Part shown: positions 62,575 to 64,000 of the stretch, one piece after another
How the letters are laid out: the number at the start of each line of letters is the position of its first letter
Numbering within the stretch: the stretch's first letter is position 1
From: Trochalopteron elliotii
Taxonomy: Eukaryota > Chordata > Aves > Passeriformes > Leiothrichidae
NCBI GenBank assembly: GCA_024734555.1
Contig: JANPWX010000062.1
Location: 1,527,541 to 1,591,540 of the forward strand
Length of the DNA stretch: 64,000 bases
Direction of reading: 5' to 3'
Position numbers and translations under genes: made by a program
Notes under the pieces: generated by a model
Told to the model about the DNA's origin: nothing
The model's input: only the letters and a program-made list of their open reading frames with translations
The model's database searches: none

Positions 62575-64000
62575 GTGCATATACATGGTCAGGGGAGACT
62601 TTAAAAATCTTTCCCATCACAGTGAAGAAATAAAACAAATACCAGCCCAATCCCAAAAAACTTTAAGTAACTAAACACAACAACTACAAAAAGCAAATGG
62701 GATAAAACCAAAACACAGCAAAAAACATAATCTTTGGTCATATTTTCTGTCAAGGATTAGAATCCAACTCTACTGAACATAATAACAAGAAATAAAACTG
62801 TCCCAGATGGTTTATATTCTAAATAACTGGCAAAACACAACCACTTAACAAACAGGGTGTGCAGGGTAAGATAAGGTGACTGTCCAGGCAGGCATATGTG
62901 AATTAATTAGATGTGACAATGGCTCAGCCATCACATGTGGTTATCAATCTAGTCAATGGCAACAGAGCAATTTTTCATAGGAGAATTTTTGTATGTATTT
63001 TCCCTTACATTTAAGACAATTTAATTAATTACATTTGTCTATATCCCATTGCATGAAAAAAAGTCATGCTCATGCCTACTTATTATTTTCAAACTTACTA
63101 ATGTAAATTAAAATTCACAAATCAAAGGACAATCTTGATTTCCACCAATATATTTCACTATGTCATTGCTTTATATATTTCAAATAAAGAAATCAGCTGA
63201 TCAACAATACTTCCCTAGATTTGGTGACCATAGGTTTAACATTACAAACCCTTAATCCTGAAGGACCAATTCAGTAGCTAACCTCTGCATTTACTATTTG
63301 TATTCCCACTACAGATGTGATCATGTCAACTTCAAAGCCTTCTCTTCATTGTGTCAATATATTTCACCTAAAATACAACGTAATTTAATAATAATGAGAT
63401 CTGCTTGTAATGGGATAAAATTTTCACCAAGGCACATGAGAGAAGACACATAAAATTTCTGACCAGCATTTTCATAAAACATTCCGAATGGTAGCTGCTA
63501 ATCTGAACAGACTTATAATAGCTAAACAGCGTGAGCGATGAGAAGTTATAAAACTAAAAAAGAAATATAATAATATTCATTAATGTCTTGAGAATTTCAA
63601 TTTTATTTCTGTATAGTAACTATACCAGAAATTGACAAACCTTCTGGGGTCTTGTTTCAGGGTTTACTCGGCAAAGAAGATAGTTAAAACCTCATAAACA
63701 GGTAGGAAGCATTCTTACCCCATTACCAAACAAACTACATGCCTAAGTGGAAATTTCACACAGAAATCAGACTAGTATTTTCAGCATTTAACTACTTCAT
63801 AAACCAATATATCCACTTTGTAGGTTATCATTTCCCTCAAATTTTTTATTCATGAGCTATAATAAAATCCTGTTAAGAATTCCTGGCATTCGTGGTGTGA
63901 CATTGGTGTAAGATTGAAGATTATATTTGTTCACTTGAGTAGAATTGTGCAAGTCTGTAGAAAACAATCTCTTTCTTATCTCTCTTTTCCTCATATTAAT

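Larger units (their letters stand above)
57476..64000. other. unassigned AT-rich sequence to the window end
   Basis: About 6.5 kb. It contains the exon-like segment at 60371-60477 and the CA/CCCA microsatellite at 62523-62574, both listed separately. Frames of 60-94 codons (for example 61382-61666) have no recognisable domain. Confidence 0.45.

Noticed and set aside
1..64000. tRNA, rRNA, CRISPR array, bacterial operon or prophage features
   Set aside because: No tRNA A/B boxes with a cloverleaf, no regularly spaced repeat-spacer array and no dense coding were seen; the window is vertebrate non-coding DNA.

Overview
The window reads as AT-rich, gene-poor nuclear DNA of a bird. The evidence is its repeat content: at least eight recognisable CR1 LINE fragments, several ending in the CR1 3' octamer tail (ATTCTRTG), and eight LTR fragments or solo LTRs of endogenous retroviruses. 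Several of these LTRs share the avian 3' end 'TTATCTCAACCCACRAGTT ... GGGTTAAACCACRACA'. Beyond calling it avian I cannot name the species. I found no complete protein-coding gene, tRNA, rRNA or CRISPR array. The window is either a gene desert or lies in very long introns.

Layout. 1-17.2 kb: AT-rich single-copy sequence with four same-strand (+) LTR pieces (624-1018, ~7125-7444, ~13690-14107, 16504-17106), a large imperfect inverted repeat (1769-1934 against 2613-2779) and a 1.3-kb CR1 reverse-transcriptase fragment (10128-11458). 17-31 kb: short and medium CR1 pieces (18043-18150, 19298-20078, 30210-30526), a long stretch with no recognisable element (20.1-30.2 kb), and a minus-strand LTR at 30551-31070 beginning 24 bp beyond the tail of the last CR1. 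36-42 kb: three minus-strand LTRs (36663-37110, 37804-38540, 41542-~42085). 45.5-50 kb: the most repeat-dense part, with a 1.16-kb CR1, a GC-rich block that breaks the local composition, a second CR1 with an intact 3' tail, and an ancient L3/CR1-like remnant. 50-64 kb: mostly unassigned AT-rich sequence with a CR1 tail (55495-55590), a 740-bp minus-strand CR1 (56735-57475), one exon-like segment (60371-60477) and a CA/CCCA-rich microsatellite.

All LINE coding remnants are frameshifted or carry stop codons, and none could make a working protein. The open frames of about 60-170 codons fall inside LTRs, inside CR1 copies, or in unsupported AT-rich sequence. The items most worth a second look are the 166-bp-arm inverted repeat and the exon-like frame in its spacer, the 15-bp perfect inverted repeat at 17506-17570, the GC-rich block at 46685-47130, and the exon-like segment at 60371-60477. 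I see no clear sign of a new gene system; most of the window is ordinary avian non-coding DNA.
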